A DNA stretch of 64,000 bases from Planktothricoides sp. SR001. Lineage in GTDB: Bacteria > Cyanobacteriota > Cyanobacteriia > Cyanobacteriales > Laspinemataceae. Positions 37,423 through 45,600 of the stretch are shown here, one piece after another. Position 1 is the first letter of the stretch, and each line of letters begins with the position of its first letter. Both the position numbers and the translations under genes were made by a program. The notes beneath the pieces are model-generated. The model made no database searches, was not told where the DNA came from, and saw nothing but the letters and a program-made list of their open reading frames with translations. The DNA is taken from NCBI RefSeq assembly GCF_001276715.1, contig NZ_LIUQ01000006.1, positions 2,707-66,706 of the forward strand. Direction: 5' to 3'.

Positions 37423-38181
37423 TTACTTCTTTAAATTTTGCGGGATTGGGGGAATGGCGGCAGCTTGAGGCAGTTGGAACCAAGGAATTTGGGGAAAAGC
37501 GTGGTGTTCTTGGTGATACGCTCCAAAGTGATAACAAGTTATTAATGACCAACAATGCCATAAAAAATTAGTCGGGCGATGCCGGTTTTGTCCAGTCTTT
37601 CCCAAGCCATGAGGCAAATATGTGCCAAAAAAGAAAAGCTGAAGCGAACTTAAGATTAGCGGCACCAGGAAGACGAGGAATAAATTTAAGTAAGTAATAT
37701 GAAACCAACTATGCACCGAGAAGGAAAATAGCCCGATCGCCCCGATAAATTTGAGAAATTGGCCAAGAGAAAAGTACCCGCCCAGGAATTTAGCATACCA
37801 GAAAATCGGCTGAGGATGGACTCCATCGTGAAAGTCAGGATCGCCAATCTGTCCCGGTTTTAAATGGTGAATTCTATGATTTTGTTGACAATTTTTATAG
37901 GATAATAAAGCATAGAGACTCACCGCGAGTTGGCCGATTCTCCGGTTTAAATGCCGATGGTTCGGCACGAGATTGCCATGCATCGCATCATGGGCAAGGA
38001 TAAATAATCCCGTATGAAGAAAAGACCTTCCCCCGATACCAAAAGCGATCGCCAGCCAACTCATTTTTTCCAGAGGCAAAGCCATGAGAAAAATCCCACT
38101 GCCAACCCATAATAAAATAATCGCGATCGCCAACCATAAACCCAAATATGATCCTTGTTTTTGTAATCCCATAATTGCCAT
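37423..38181 (-). CDS. crtW: Beta-carotene ketolase CrtW
   Basis: Membrane di-iron ketolase that adds keto groups to beta-carotene to make echinenone/canthaxanthin-type pigments, the chromophore source for OCP. The 252-residue product has the three histidine clusters of the family: HDAMHG, HRIHH with surrounding HHLKPG, and HQEHHAFP, plus several hydrophobic segments. The start may be the first Met (38181) or the Met three codons later. It lies between ocp and frp, which fits its role. An intrinsic terminator and a small repeat element separate it from ocp, so it may be expressed independently of ocp. Confidence 0.93.
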   Translation of the reverse strand: MAIMGLQKQGSYLGLWLAIAIILLWVGSGIFLMALPLEKMSWLAIAFGIGGRSFLHTGLFILAHDAMHGNLVPNHRHLNRRIGQLAVSLYALLSYKNCQQNHRIHHLKPGQIGDPDFHDGVHPQPIFWYAKFLGGYFSLGQFLKFIGAIGLFSFSVHSWFHITYLNLFLVFLVPLILSSLQLFFFGTYLPHGLGKTGQNRHRPTNFLWHCWSLITCYHFGAYHQEHHAFPQIPWFQLPQAAAIPPIPQNLKK

Positions 38182-38199
38182 TTTAAGACTATATATCTA

Positions 38200-38300
38200 T
38201 ATAGCACTTGTCAGAGTTATGAAGGACAAAAAAACTGTCATTCCCGCGCAGGCGGGAATCCAGAAAACCTCTGTACTTCATTTGAATAATAACCGCTATA
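38200..38300. mobile_element. Small MITE-like element with CCCGCG palindrome
   Basis: About 101 bp with imperfect terminal inverted repeats (TATAGC...ATGAAG on the left, CTTCAT...GCTATA on the right, 16 of 25 positions matching) around the palindrome GTCATTCCCGCG/GGCGGGAATC. The same inner palindrome occurs in the elements at 40830-40954 and 61758-61874. Confidence 0.45.
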
Positions 38301-38307
38301 TCTATGC

Positions 38308-38337
38308 GAAAAAAGCGCCCCCACTGAGGACGCTCTC
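38308..38337 (-). terminator. Intrinsic terminator after ocp
   Basis: Read on the minus strand: GAGAGCGTCC, a short loop, GGGGGCGCTTTTTTC. It lies about 55 bases past the ocp stop. Confidence 0.75.
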
Positions 38338-38392
38338 ATTTTAATCCGTTGAAAAATTGGGACATATTTCAGTCCAAATTATCAACAAATTT

Positions 38393-39355
38393 CTATCTTC
38401 TAACCAAGTTTAAAAGTTCCTTGGCCGATGCTAATAAATCAACCGCCACAAAGAATATCTTGCCATCAGGATTTAACAGGAAGCGCCAAGCAATATTCAT
38501 GCCCACATTGCCACCAAACCAAGGGGTTTGACAAGTGCCAGTAACTTTAATTTGCAGGAACTCATCATTTGCTGGTTCAACCACACCCCGTTCAGGGACG
38601 AGTTTGAGATTTTGGCATTCTTCTCGGAAGAAACGCAGTACAGCTTCTTTGCCCACAATAGGACGTTGAAAAGGAGGTTGAATCGCACCATCTTCAGCAA
38701 ACAATTTAATCAGAGCATCAAAATCATTTGCATTAAGATTGGTCATGTATTGAATCACCGTTGGATTATCAACTCCTTCGATGGTCACTTTTTGACGCTC
38801 AGAAGTCTCTGTGGGGACAACGACAGGTTCAGATACACGCTGATATCCTTGAATTTTGTTCGGGTCATAACCCATGTCTACCACTGCATTTCTCAAAACC
38901 GTGATTTGTTGTCCCGGTTCCATACTGCAAATGGTGGCTAAAACTGCGGAAGCGTTGGCAGAAAGTTGATAGCCAGAAGGAATGGGCGCAACGAGTCCTT
39001 CGTCCATCCATTCAGCTAGACGATACCAAAAGCCCAGTTTGATATTCGGTGTCCAAATCGCATACATCCGATTGATCGGAGTGTCGGTCCGATTGGCCAA
39101 ATCGCACATGGCTTGGGATTGTTCCCGGAAGGACATTTCCTTGATTTGTGCCAAAGTGGATTCGGCAAACTGCATACTAGCCGCACCAGGAGCGGCAATT
39201 GTGATGGTTTTTCCCATTTCCAAGTAAGCAAACCAAATTAATGCCAGTTGATCTTCTGCACTAAGCTGGTTGAAACGGGCTGTTGTTGCGGGAACAACAT
39301 CGGCAGCCAGAGTATTTGAAAAGATATTGCGTGCTGTATCAACGGTGTACGGCAT
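38393..39355 (-). CDS. ocp: Orange carotenoid protein (OCP)
   Basis: Blue-light photoreceptor and quencher of phycobilisome excitation. The 320-residue product is full length: an all-helical N-terminal carotenoid domain (1-165), a linker, and an NTF2-like C-terminal domain. Residues needed for pigment and phycobilisome binding are present: Trp41, Tyr44, Asn104, Trp110 and Arg155 in the N-domain. In the C-domain, Tyr203 and Trp290 correspond to the carbonyl hydrogen-bond pair Tyr201/Trp288 of Synechocystis OCP. A GGAG ribosome site lies 7 bp before the ATG. With crtW and frp downstream it forms a complete photoprotection cluster, suggesting an OCP1-type, FRP-dependent protein. Confidence 0.97.
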   Translation of the reverse strand: MPYTVDTARNIFSNTLAADVVPATTARFNQLSAEDQLALIWFAYLEMGKTITIAAPGAASMQFAESTLAQIKEMSFREQSQAMCDLANRTDTPINRMYAIWTPNIKLGFWYRLAEWMDEGLVAPIPSGYQLSANASAVLATICSMEPGQQITVLRNAVVDMGYDPNKIQGYQRVSEPVVVPTETSERQKVTIEGVDNPTVIQYMTNLNANDFDALIKLFAEDGAIQPPFQRPIVGKEAVLRFFREECQNLKLVPERGVVEPANDEFLQIKVTGTCQTPWFGGNVGMNIAWRFLLNPDGKIFFVAVDLLASAKELLNLVRR

Positions 39356-39736
39356 AAAGTCTCCATTAGATGCTGAACTTGTAATGAGAAAGAGCTTTTC
39401 GAGCTTTTCTCTAACTCCAAGCTTTCTTGTTGTATTAACCTTAGCACATATAACTTAACAAAACGCAATATTTCTATAAAAATTTTTACGGGGGGATATT
39501 GCCTAAACTGATGATTCAACCTGTAACCCTTGAGAATACGCGGTGTCTGTCCCCTAAGTTTTGTTAAAATTACTACACATGAAGGTAAATTATGTGATAT
39601 AATTAAGGTTTTGCTTTATTAATGCGATCGCGACAAAGCCCCAAAACCGAGTTTTTTGAGCAAAGTTCTGCTGAAAATCCAAAAATTGTCGTAAAAACCG
39701 GTTTTTTGTGTGCAAGAAACCCGGTTTTTTTATTAG
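39356..39736. other. Upstream region of ocp
   Basis: No gene seen. The first 130 bp hold the ocp leader, AT-rich with the GGAG ribosome site. Further right are imperfect AAACCGG/CCGGTTTTTT palindromes (39640-39735), degenerate members of the CCCGGTTT family. No clear promoter motif could be assigned. Confidence 0.5.
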
Positions 39737-39962
39737 GCGCGATCGCTATTTTTTTACCCTCGTCCCCAGCCATCTCACCATTTCTCTGTTAAAATATAAA
39801 TTGTCGGTTTAGCCAAAAAAAGTTATGCCCGTAAAATGGAGAGAACATATTGTCACTACGCCTGATATACTCCGAGGTAAACCAAGAATCAAAGGAACCA
39901 GAATTCCCGTTAGTTTGATTTTAGGTTATTTAGCATCAGGAAATACCGTAGAAGAAATTATT
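39737..39962. repeat. 226-bp duplicated segment with DUF433 start, copy 1
   Basis: Matches 41342-41567 with about two mismatches in 226 bp, as direct copies 1605 bp apart. It carries the promoter region and first 46 codons of a DUF433 gene. Confidence 0.9.
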
Positions 39963-39992
39963 AAGGTTTATATTCATGTGAATGAATCGTAA
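39825..39992 (+). pseudogene. Truncated DUF433 antitoxin copy
   Basis: The first 46 codons equal those of the intact gene at 41430 (MPVKWREHIVTTPDILRGK ... VEEII). The reading frame then runs into unrelated sequence and stops after KVYIHVNES, losing the C-terminal helices. No toxin gene follows. Confidence 0.85.
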
Positions 39993-40107
39993 TTTTGCAA
40001 GCGATCGCCTCTCTCTCATCTCCCCATCTCAAAGCCCGCCTCTTCCATGCCAAATCAGAAAAAGCGCGATAATTGATCGGAAGACTTCGTGCTTCGATAC
40101 CCACGAT

Positions 40108-40353
40108 TTAGCAAACCTCTGCCAGGATACGAACGCTTAAAATTTCATCGTTTCTCAGGGGTTTAATTGCAGAAATAGGAACGATGACAACGGCAATTGA
40201 TTCCCCAGTAGCACTGAAGATTTCTAGCACGCCACCTTCTTCCCCGTTCCCCGGATGGGGGACATAATCAATGAGAGTGGCTACATCGCCTTTTTTGAGG
40301 TGATGTTCGGGAAAATCGCAATTTAAGGAAACGCGCTGGTAGAGGTCAAACAT
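40108..40353 (-). CDS. DUF4926 family protein
   Basis: An 81-residue protein with the DUF4926 pattern: an SH3-like small beta barrel (LYQRVSLNCDFPEHHLKKGDVATLIDYV, then GGVLEIFSATGESIAVVIV). Its start overlaps the end of the upstream DUF6883 gene by 8 bp, giving a coupled pair. This pair recurs in cyanobacterial genomes and is suspected of being toxin-antitoxin-like; I know of no proven function. Confidence 0.8.
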   Translation of the reverse strand: MFDLYQRVSLNCDFPEHHLKKGDVATLIDYVPHPGNGEEGGVLEIFSATGESIAVVIVPISAIKPLRNDEILSVRILAEVC

Positions 40354-40687
40354 TTGTTGATTTCTCCTTTTTCGGTTTAAGGGTGATAAACTGGAATTTG
40401 CCGTCTATTTTACGATTGAGCCAAATGGTAATTACCGATAAGTTTCTCTTGTTAATGCCGATTAACTCTCCTTCTACACGATAGAAAATTCCATATTCGT
40501 TAGTGGTGTCTTCTACGGCTTCTGCTGTATCAGCTAATTGACGCAGGGCAGATATTAACTGTTCGGGGTTATCTTGGGTAAATCCAGCCTGTGCGAGAAA
40601 TTTTGATTTGTCATCCTGTTCTCTTTGAACGAGCAAATAGCGAGTTATTTTAGAATCTGGAATCATGCCATCAGCGGGAATTTTCAT
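40346..40687 (-). CDS. DUF6883 family protein
   Basis: A 113-residue protein: MKIPADGMIPDSKITRYLL, DDKSKFLAQAGFTQDNPEQL, NEYGIFYRVEGELIG, and a beta-strand end VITIWLNRK..FQFITLKP. This matches the DUF6883 family, which resembles a small toxin core found both alone and at the C-terminus of polymorphic toxins. It is immediately followed by and overlaps a DUF4926 gene. Function is not established. Confidence 0.78.
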   Translation of the reverse strand: MKIPADGMIPDSKITRYLLVQREQDDKSKFLAQAGFTQDNPEQLISALRQLADTAEAVEDTTNEYGIFYRVEGELIGINKRNLSVITIWLNRKIDGKFQFITLKPKKEKSTNV

Positions 40688-40727
40688 ACTACATTTTATT
40701 CATCTGTATAAATAGTTGCAAATAGTT

Positions 40728-41148
40728 TCACGGTTTTATCATTGCCGCTTTCACAGCAGGATGAATCAAGTCTTCAGAAATTCGATGGCGGTCAATATAA
40801 GTATTTATTTCTTCCTGGTTATCCAAATAAGTAGGTGAACATAATTAATTGCACTTTTTGTTCCCCGCCGATAGGCTGTGGATTCCCGCCTTCGCGGGAA
40901 TGACAGTTTTTCTTCTGATCTGGTCTGTGGTGCATTTATTTCTGCCCACCTACTTAAAAGCTCAGTGCGTCAAAAATTTGAGCTAATTTCAGATGAGGTA
41001 AGTGCATCGGGATTTCTTCAGAAATAATACCTAAACGCCACAATTCCCCGATCGCACGAACCGAAGTTATCATTTCTGCGATAATTGGTTCCCCGTGCAA
41101 AATGTCAGGGTAACGTGCGACATAACGCGAAGCAGATTGTGTAGTCAT
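40728..41148 (-). pseudogene. DUF433 antitoxin gene split by a MITE
   Basis: The N-terminal part (41148 down to 40957: TTQSASRYVARYPDILHGEPII ... LAQIFDALSF) and the C-terminal part (40827 to 40728: LDNQEEINTYIDRHR ... KAAMIKP, stop) are separated by a 125-bp element. Removing the element and one copy of its TA duplication restores the frame exactly, reading ALSF-YLDNQEE. The start used is the Met at 41148 (MTTQSA). The element introduces an immediate stop, so the protein is truncated after about 64 residues. Confidence 0.92.
40830..40954. mobile_element. 125-bp MITE with TA target duplication
   Basis: Terminal inverted repeats AGTAGGTGAACATAATTAAT on the left and its imperfect complement ending GCCCACCTACT on the right. 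It is flanked by TA on both sides (40828-40829 and 40955-40956), the target duplication typical of IS630/Tc1-type transposition. The interior holds the CCCGCCTTCGCGGG palindrome. No coding capacity; it would need a transposase supplied elsewhere. Confidence 0.9.
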
Positions 41149-41341
41149 TATGAGATTAGCCAGACACATTGATCTTGATTATAACTTACCCTATTGATTA
41201 TAACTTACGCGAAAACACCGTCAAGTCGAGCGTAAACATCACCTAATTTTCACTTTTCAAATGTTAAGCTTATTTTACTATTTTGTCGAGATCGCTCTCT
41301 CATCCCCCCATCCCAAAAGCCTCGCGATCGCCCCCCCAAAA

Positions 41342-41567
41342 GCGCGATCGCTATTTTTTTAGCCTCGTCCCCAGCCATCTCACCATTTCTCTTTTAAAAT
41401 ATAAATTGTCGGTTTAGCCAAAAAAAGTTATGCCCGTAAAATGGAGAGAACATATTGTCACTACGCCTGATATACTCCGAGGTAAACCAAGAATCAAAGG
41501 AACCAGAATTCCCGTTAGTTTGATTTTAGGTTATTTAGCATCAGGAAATACCGTAGAAGAAATTATT
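41342..41567. repeat. 226-bp duplicated segment, copy 2
   Basis: The copy attached to the intact DUF433 gene; see 39737-39962. Confidence 0.9.
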
Positions 41568-41654
41568 CAAGAATTTCCCGACTTAATCAAAGAACAAATC
41601 CATGCTTGTCTTGATTATGCTCGCGATTTATCAGATTTTGAAACAGCCGCCTAA
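41430..41654 (+). CDS. DUF433 antitoxin
   Basis: A 74-residue winged-helix-type DUF433 protein (VTTPDILRGKPRIKGTRIPVSLILGYLASGNTVEEIIQEFPDLIKEQIHACLDYA), normally the antitoxin beside a PIN-like DUF5615 toxin. The stop codon overlaps the next start (TAATG). The toxin frame that follows is truncated to 34 codons, so the antitoxin now appears to stand alone. Its first 46 codons and promoter are duplicated at 39737-39962. Confidence 0.9.
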   Translation: MPVKWREHIVTTPDILRGKPRIKGTRIPVSLILGYLASGNTVEEIIQEFPDLIKEQIHACLDYARDLSDFETAA

Positions 41655-41758
41655 TGAGTTTAAGATTTTTTATCGATCGATGCGTTCCTAACTCGATTGT
41701 CAAAATTCTGCGGGATGCCGGTTATGAAGTTTTCGTTTTAGGCGATTTCATAATTTAA
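41654..41758 (+). pseudogene. Truncated DUF5615 PIN-like toxin
   Basis: Starts in a TAATG overlap with the DUF433 gene and reads MSLRFFIDRCVPNSIVKIL RDAGYEVFVLGDF before a stop after 34 residues. The start matches the N-terminus of DUF5615 toxins, which are normally over 100 residues. No continuation was recognised downstream, so the remainder was deleted or replaced. Confidence 0.82.
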
Positions 41759-42147
41759 TGGCTAGGTTAATTGACTATTTATCCTTACACAATTGGTGAG
41801 AACACTACCAGGGAAAATTACTAATTGTATTTACAGGATTCGAGTTAAAGAGTAATCATTAATGGCGATCGCCTATTTTCTCCTTTCCCCAGAACCTAAA
41901 GGGATCAGAAACCGGGTTTCTGTCATAACTTTGATTTTCTAGTAGAGATAGTGTTAAGAAACCCGGTTTCTTGGAAAGCCAAAGTGAGAAACCCGGTTTC
42001 TTTGGTAAGCGCGATCGCCCCCACAAACCGGGCTTAAATCTTCCTTAAACCCTCCTTTATGTCCTTTGTGTCTTTGTGGTTCAAAAATTCTTACCCCGAA
42101 ACCGAAAAAATTTAAATTCCCATCAATTAGAATCGCTCAAAAAAGGA
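41759..42147. other. Gene-free segment with repeats
   Basis: No gene seen. It holds CCCGGTTT elements at 41905-42003 and one copy (42011-42109) of a roughly 99-bp direct repeat whose other copy is at 42559-42657. The two copies bracket the broken antitoxin gene at 42148-42460. Confidence 0.7.
42011..42109. repeat. 99-bp direct repeat flanking the broken antitoxin, copy 1
   Basis: Matches 42559-42657 with a handful of mismatches (shared starts GCGATCGCCCCCACAAACC). It includes a CTTTGTGTCTTTGTGG motif common in intergenic DNA. Confidence 0.85.
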
Positions 42148-42460
42148 TTAACTAATAAATTCTCGGTTTTCGCGCTGGGGAATTTCCAGCAGATAATCTT
42201 CCTCGGCACATAGATTACGCAACTCAGCAAAAGCATCAGCAATTGAAGCTTTTTGACGCTGCTGTTGCCAGCTTAAAAAATCTTGAAATACCCGATGATC
42301 TACTACCGCTGCCACAAGGCGATCGCCCAGAAACCGGGTTTCTGCCATAACTTTTATTTTCTAGCAGAGATAGTGTGAAGAAACCCGGTTTCTTCGCTTT
42401 TGGCGTCCGACTAATAATTTCGTGAAAACTTTGTTCAGCCTGACTAATATCCCAATTCAA
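42148..42460 (-). pseudogene. Phd/YefM-like antitoxin broken by a CCCGGTTT element
   Basis: The 5' part reads MNWDISQAEQSFHEIISRT (start codon TTG at 42460) and the 3' part, in another frame, reads GDRLVAAVVDHRVFQDFLSW ... LLEIPQRENREFIS. Together they form a Phd/YefM-type antitoxin. Between them lies a roughly 66-bp palindromic element (42330-42395) that shifts the frame. The intact reading frame cannot be rebuilt exactly because the insertion boundaries are not clean. No toxin gene follows. Confidence 0.82.
42330..42395. repeat. CCCGGTTT element inside the antitoxin gene
   Basis: Palindrome AGAAACCGGGTTTCT, core TTTTATTTTCTAGCAGAGAT, then GAAGAAACCCGGTTTCTT. Same as the intergenic copies at 28270, 36704, 41905 and 46437, but here within coding sequence. 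Confidence 0.85.
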
Positions 42461-42558
42461 GCGATCGCCTCTTAGTTAAACGATTACTTAATTAATCTTA
42501 AAATTAGGGTAGGCATTGCCCACCTGTACTCATACTGGCTTAATTTTAACAAAAACAG

Positions 42559-42657
42559 GCGATCGCCCCCACAAACCGGGCTTAAATCTTCCTTAAACCC
42601 TCCTTTGTGTCCTCTGTGTCTCTGTGGTTCAAAAATTCTCACCCCGAAATCGAAAAA
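42559..42657. repeat. 99-bp direct repeat, copy 2
   Basis: The right-hand partner of 42011-42109. It lies just upstream of the bchH-type gene. Confidence 0.85.
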
Positions 42658-42694
42658 TCAGCCTAAGATCGAGATAAACCTATCGACTCGATCT

Positions 42695-45600
42695 ATGAAA
42701 CGCATTGTATTAATCACTGGATTTGAAGCCTTTAACGCGGATCTGTACCGCAAAGCCGCCCAGATAGCGACTTCTCGCTGTCCTGACCTGGAAATCCGGG
42801 TATTCTGCGATCGCGACATTACCACAGATCCAACCGCAGTCGAAACTGCCTTAAAAGGGGCGGACGTATTCTTTGCCAGCTTAATTTTCGACTATGAACA
42901 AGTTCTATGGCTGCGGGAACGAGCACAAAACATTCCTATCCGCTTAATTTTTGAATCAGCCTTAGAATTAATGGCCCTGACCCAATTGGGCAAATTTGTC
43001 ATTGGGGACAAACCCAAAGGAATGCCCAAACCCGTACAATTTATCCTCAGCAAATTCTCTAGTGGCAGAGAAGAAGACAAACTCGCGGGATATATTAGCT
43101 TCCTCAAAACTGGGCCAAAACTGCTGAAATTTATCCCCATTGGTAAAGTCCAAGACTTACGCAACTGGCTAATTATTTACGGATACTGGAATGCCGGGGG
43201 CATAGAAAATGTTGCCGCAATGTGTTGGACATTAGCGGAAAAATATCTCGGCTTAACCGTGGGGGAAATACCCCCACCCCAAGAAACCCCAAACATGGGC
43301 TTACTTCACCCAGAATTAGAGGGATATTTTGAATCACCCCGGCAATATTTAGAATGGTATTTTTCTCGCCCTGGTTTTCGTCTCTGGGAAATCCCCGAAA
43401 CCGAAACTAGCCTAACTAAGAAAAAGCCGGTTGTAGGCATTTTACTTTATCGCAAGCACGTCATTACCAAACAGCCCTATATTCCCCAACTGATTCATCA
43501 GTTTGAACAAGGGGGAATTGTTCCCGTTCCTATTTTTATTAATGGGGTAGAAGGTCATGTCGCTGTCCGGGATTGGATGACCACAAGTTATGAACAAATG
43601 CAACGCAAACAAGGTAATATTTCTATTCCTTCGCTATCCCCAGAAGCGGTAGAAGTGGATACGATTGTTTCTACTATTGGCTTTCCTTTAGTCGGTGGCC
43701 CAGCCGGGTCAATGGAAGCGGGCAGACAGATAGAAATTGCCCAAAAAATTCTCACGGCCAAAAATATTCCTTATATCATTGCTGCCCCATTACTGATTCA
43801 AGATATCCATTCTTGGACGCGGCAAGGAATTGGTGGTTTACAAAGTGTGGTTTTATATGCTTTACCAGAGTTAGATGGGGCAATTGATACTATTCCCTTG
43901 GGGGGTTTAGTCGGTGAAAATATCTATCTAATTCCCGACCGTGTACAGCGGTTAACGGGACGGATAAAAAACTGGGTGAATTTGCGCCAAACTCCGCCAT
44001 CAAAAAGAAAAGTTGCCATAATTTTATACGGATTTCCTCCGGGTTATGGGGCAACGGGAACCGCTGCTTTATTAAATGTCCCTCGCAGTTTATTAAACTT
44101 ATTAAATGCCCTGAAAACCCAAGGGTACACGGTGGGTGATTTACCGGAAGATGGGGAACAAATTATCCGCCAAGTTAAAGAAGCAGATGAGGCGATCGCT
44201 TCTGAAGGTCAATCGTTTTCTGCTAATCGCAAAAAAATGGGTAATCTCACTACCACCGTTAACGTTAAAAGCTTAGAAAAATGGTTAGGCTACCTGCTGA
44301 CAACCCGGATCGAAAAACAATGGAAATCTTTGACCGATACGGGGATTAAAACTTATGATGACCAATTTCAAATTGGCGGCATTCACTTAGGAAATATTTG
44401 GATTGGGGTGCAACCACCTTTAGGAATTTCCGGCGACCCTATGCGGTTAATGTTTGAACGGGATATGACCCCGCATCCTCAATATGCGGCATTTTATAAA
44501 TGGCTACAAAATGAGTTTCAACCTCATGCGATCGTTCACTTTGGGATGCACGGAACCGTGGAATGGCTGCCCGGATCTCCGTTAGGCAATACGGGCTATT
44601 CTTGGTCAGATATTTTATTAGGAAATCTGCCCAATTTATATATCTATGCGGCGAATAATCCCTCAGAATCTATTTTAGCTAAACGGCGCGGTTATGGGGT
44701 ATTAATTTCTCACAATGTTCCCCCCTATGGACGGGCTGGGTTATATAAAGAATTGATTACCCTACGGGATTTAATCGCTGAATATCGGGAAGACCCGCAA
44801 AAAAATTCTGCGTTACAAGAAGCCATTTGTCAAAAAATTGTGGATACGGGTTTAGACAGCGATCGCCCCTTACCGGAAGCGAAGAAATTAGGCATTGAAT
44901 TCACCGTAGAAAATGCCCGAATGTTTAGCATGGAAGTTTTGCGTAACTATTTTATCCAAGTGTATGAATACCTCCAAGTGGTAGAACAACGGCTATTTTC
45001 TTCTGGGTTACATATTTTAGGGCAACCCCCAGAACCAGACCAATTAAAATCTTATTTAGATGCCTATTTTGGGGAAAATCAATCACCCAATTCAGCCGAA
45101 CCAGAAAAATCGGGGACAGTGACGCAAATTCAGGATTTGTTAATGCAAAATACCGATGAAATGACTAATTTACTCCGTGGTTTAAATGGGGAATATATTC
45201 CCCCAGCCCCAGGAGGAGATTTATTGCGCGATGGGCCGGGAGTTTTGCCCACCGGACGGAATATTCATGCTTTAGATCCTTATCGAATGCCGTCCCCCGC
45301 AGCTTATGAACGGGGTCGAGAAATTGCCAAAAAAATTATTGCCCAAAATGTGCAAGAAAATGGGCAATATCCCGAAACCGTGGCGGTGATGTTGTGGGGT
45401 TTAGATGCGATTAAGACTAAAGGAGAATCCTTGGGAATTCTGTTAGAATTAGTGGGGGCAGAACCACTGAAAGAAGGAACCGGACGCATTGTGCGTTATG
45501 AGTTAAAACCTTTAGCGGAAGTGGGACATCCTCGGATTGATGTATTAGCAAATCTTTCGGGTATTTTCCGGGATAGTTTTGTGAATATTATTGAATTGTT

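Noticed and set aside
37329..37571. 80-codon frame overlapping the end of crtW on the other strand
   Set aside because: Most of it is antisense to crtW and it has no recognisable similarity.
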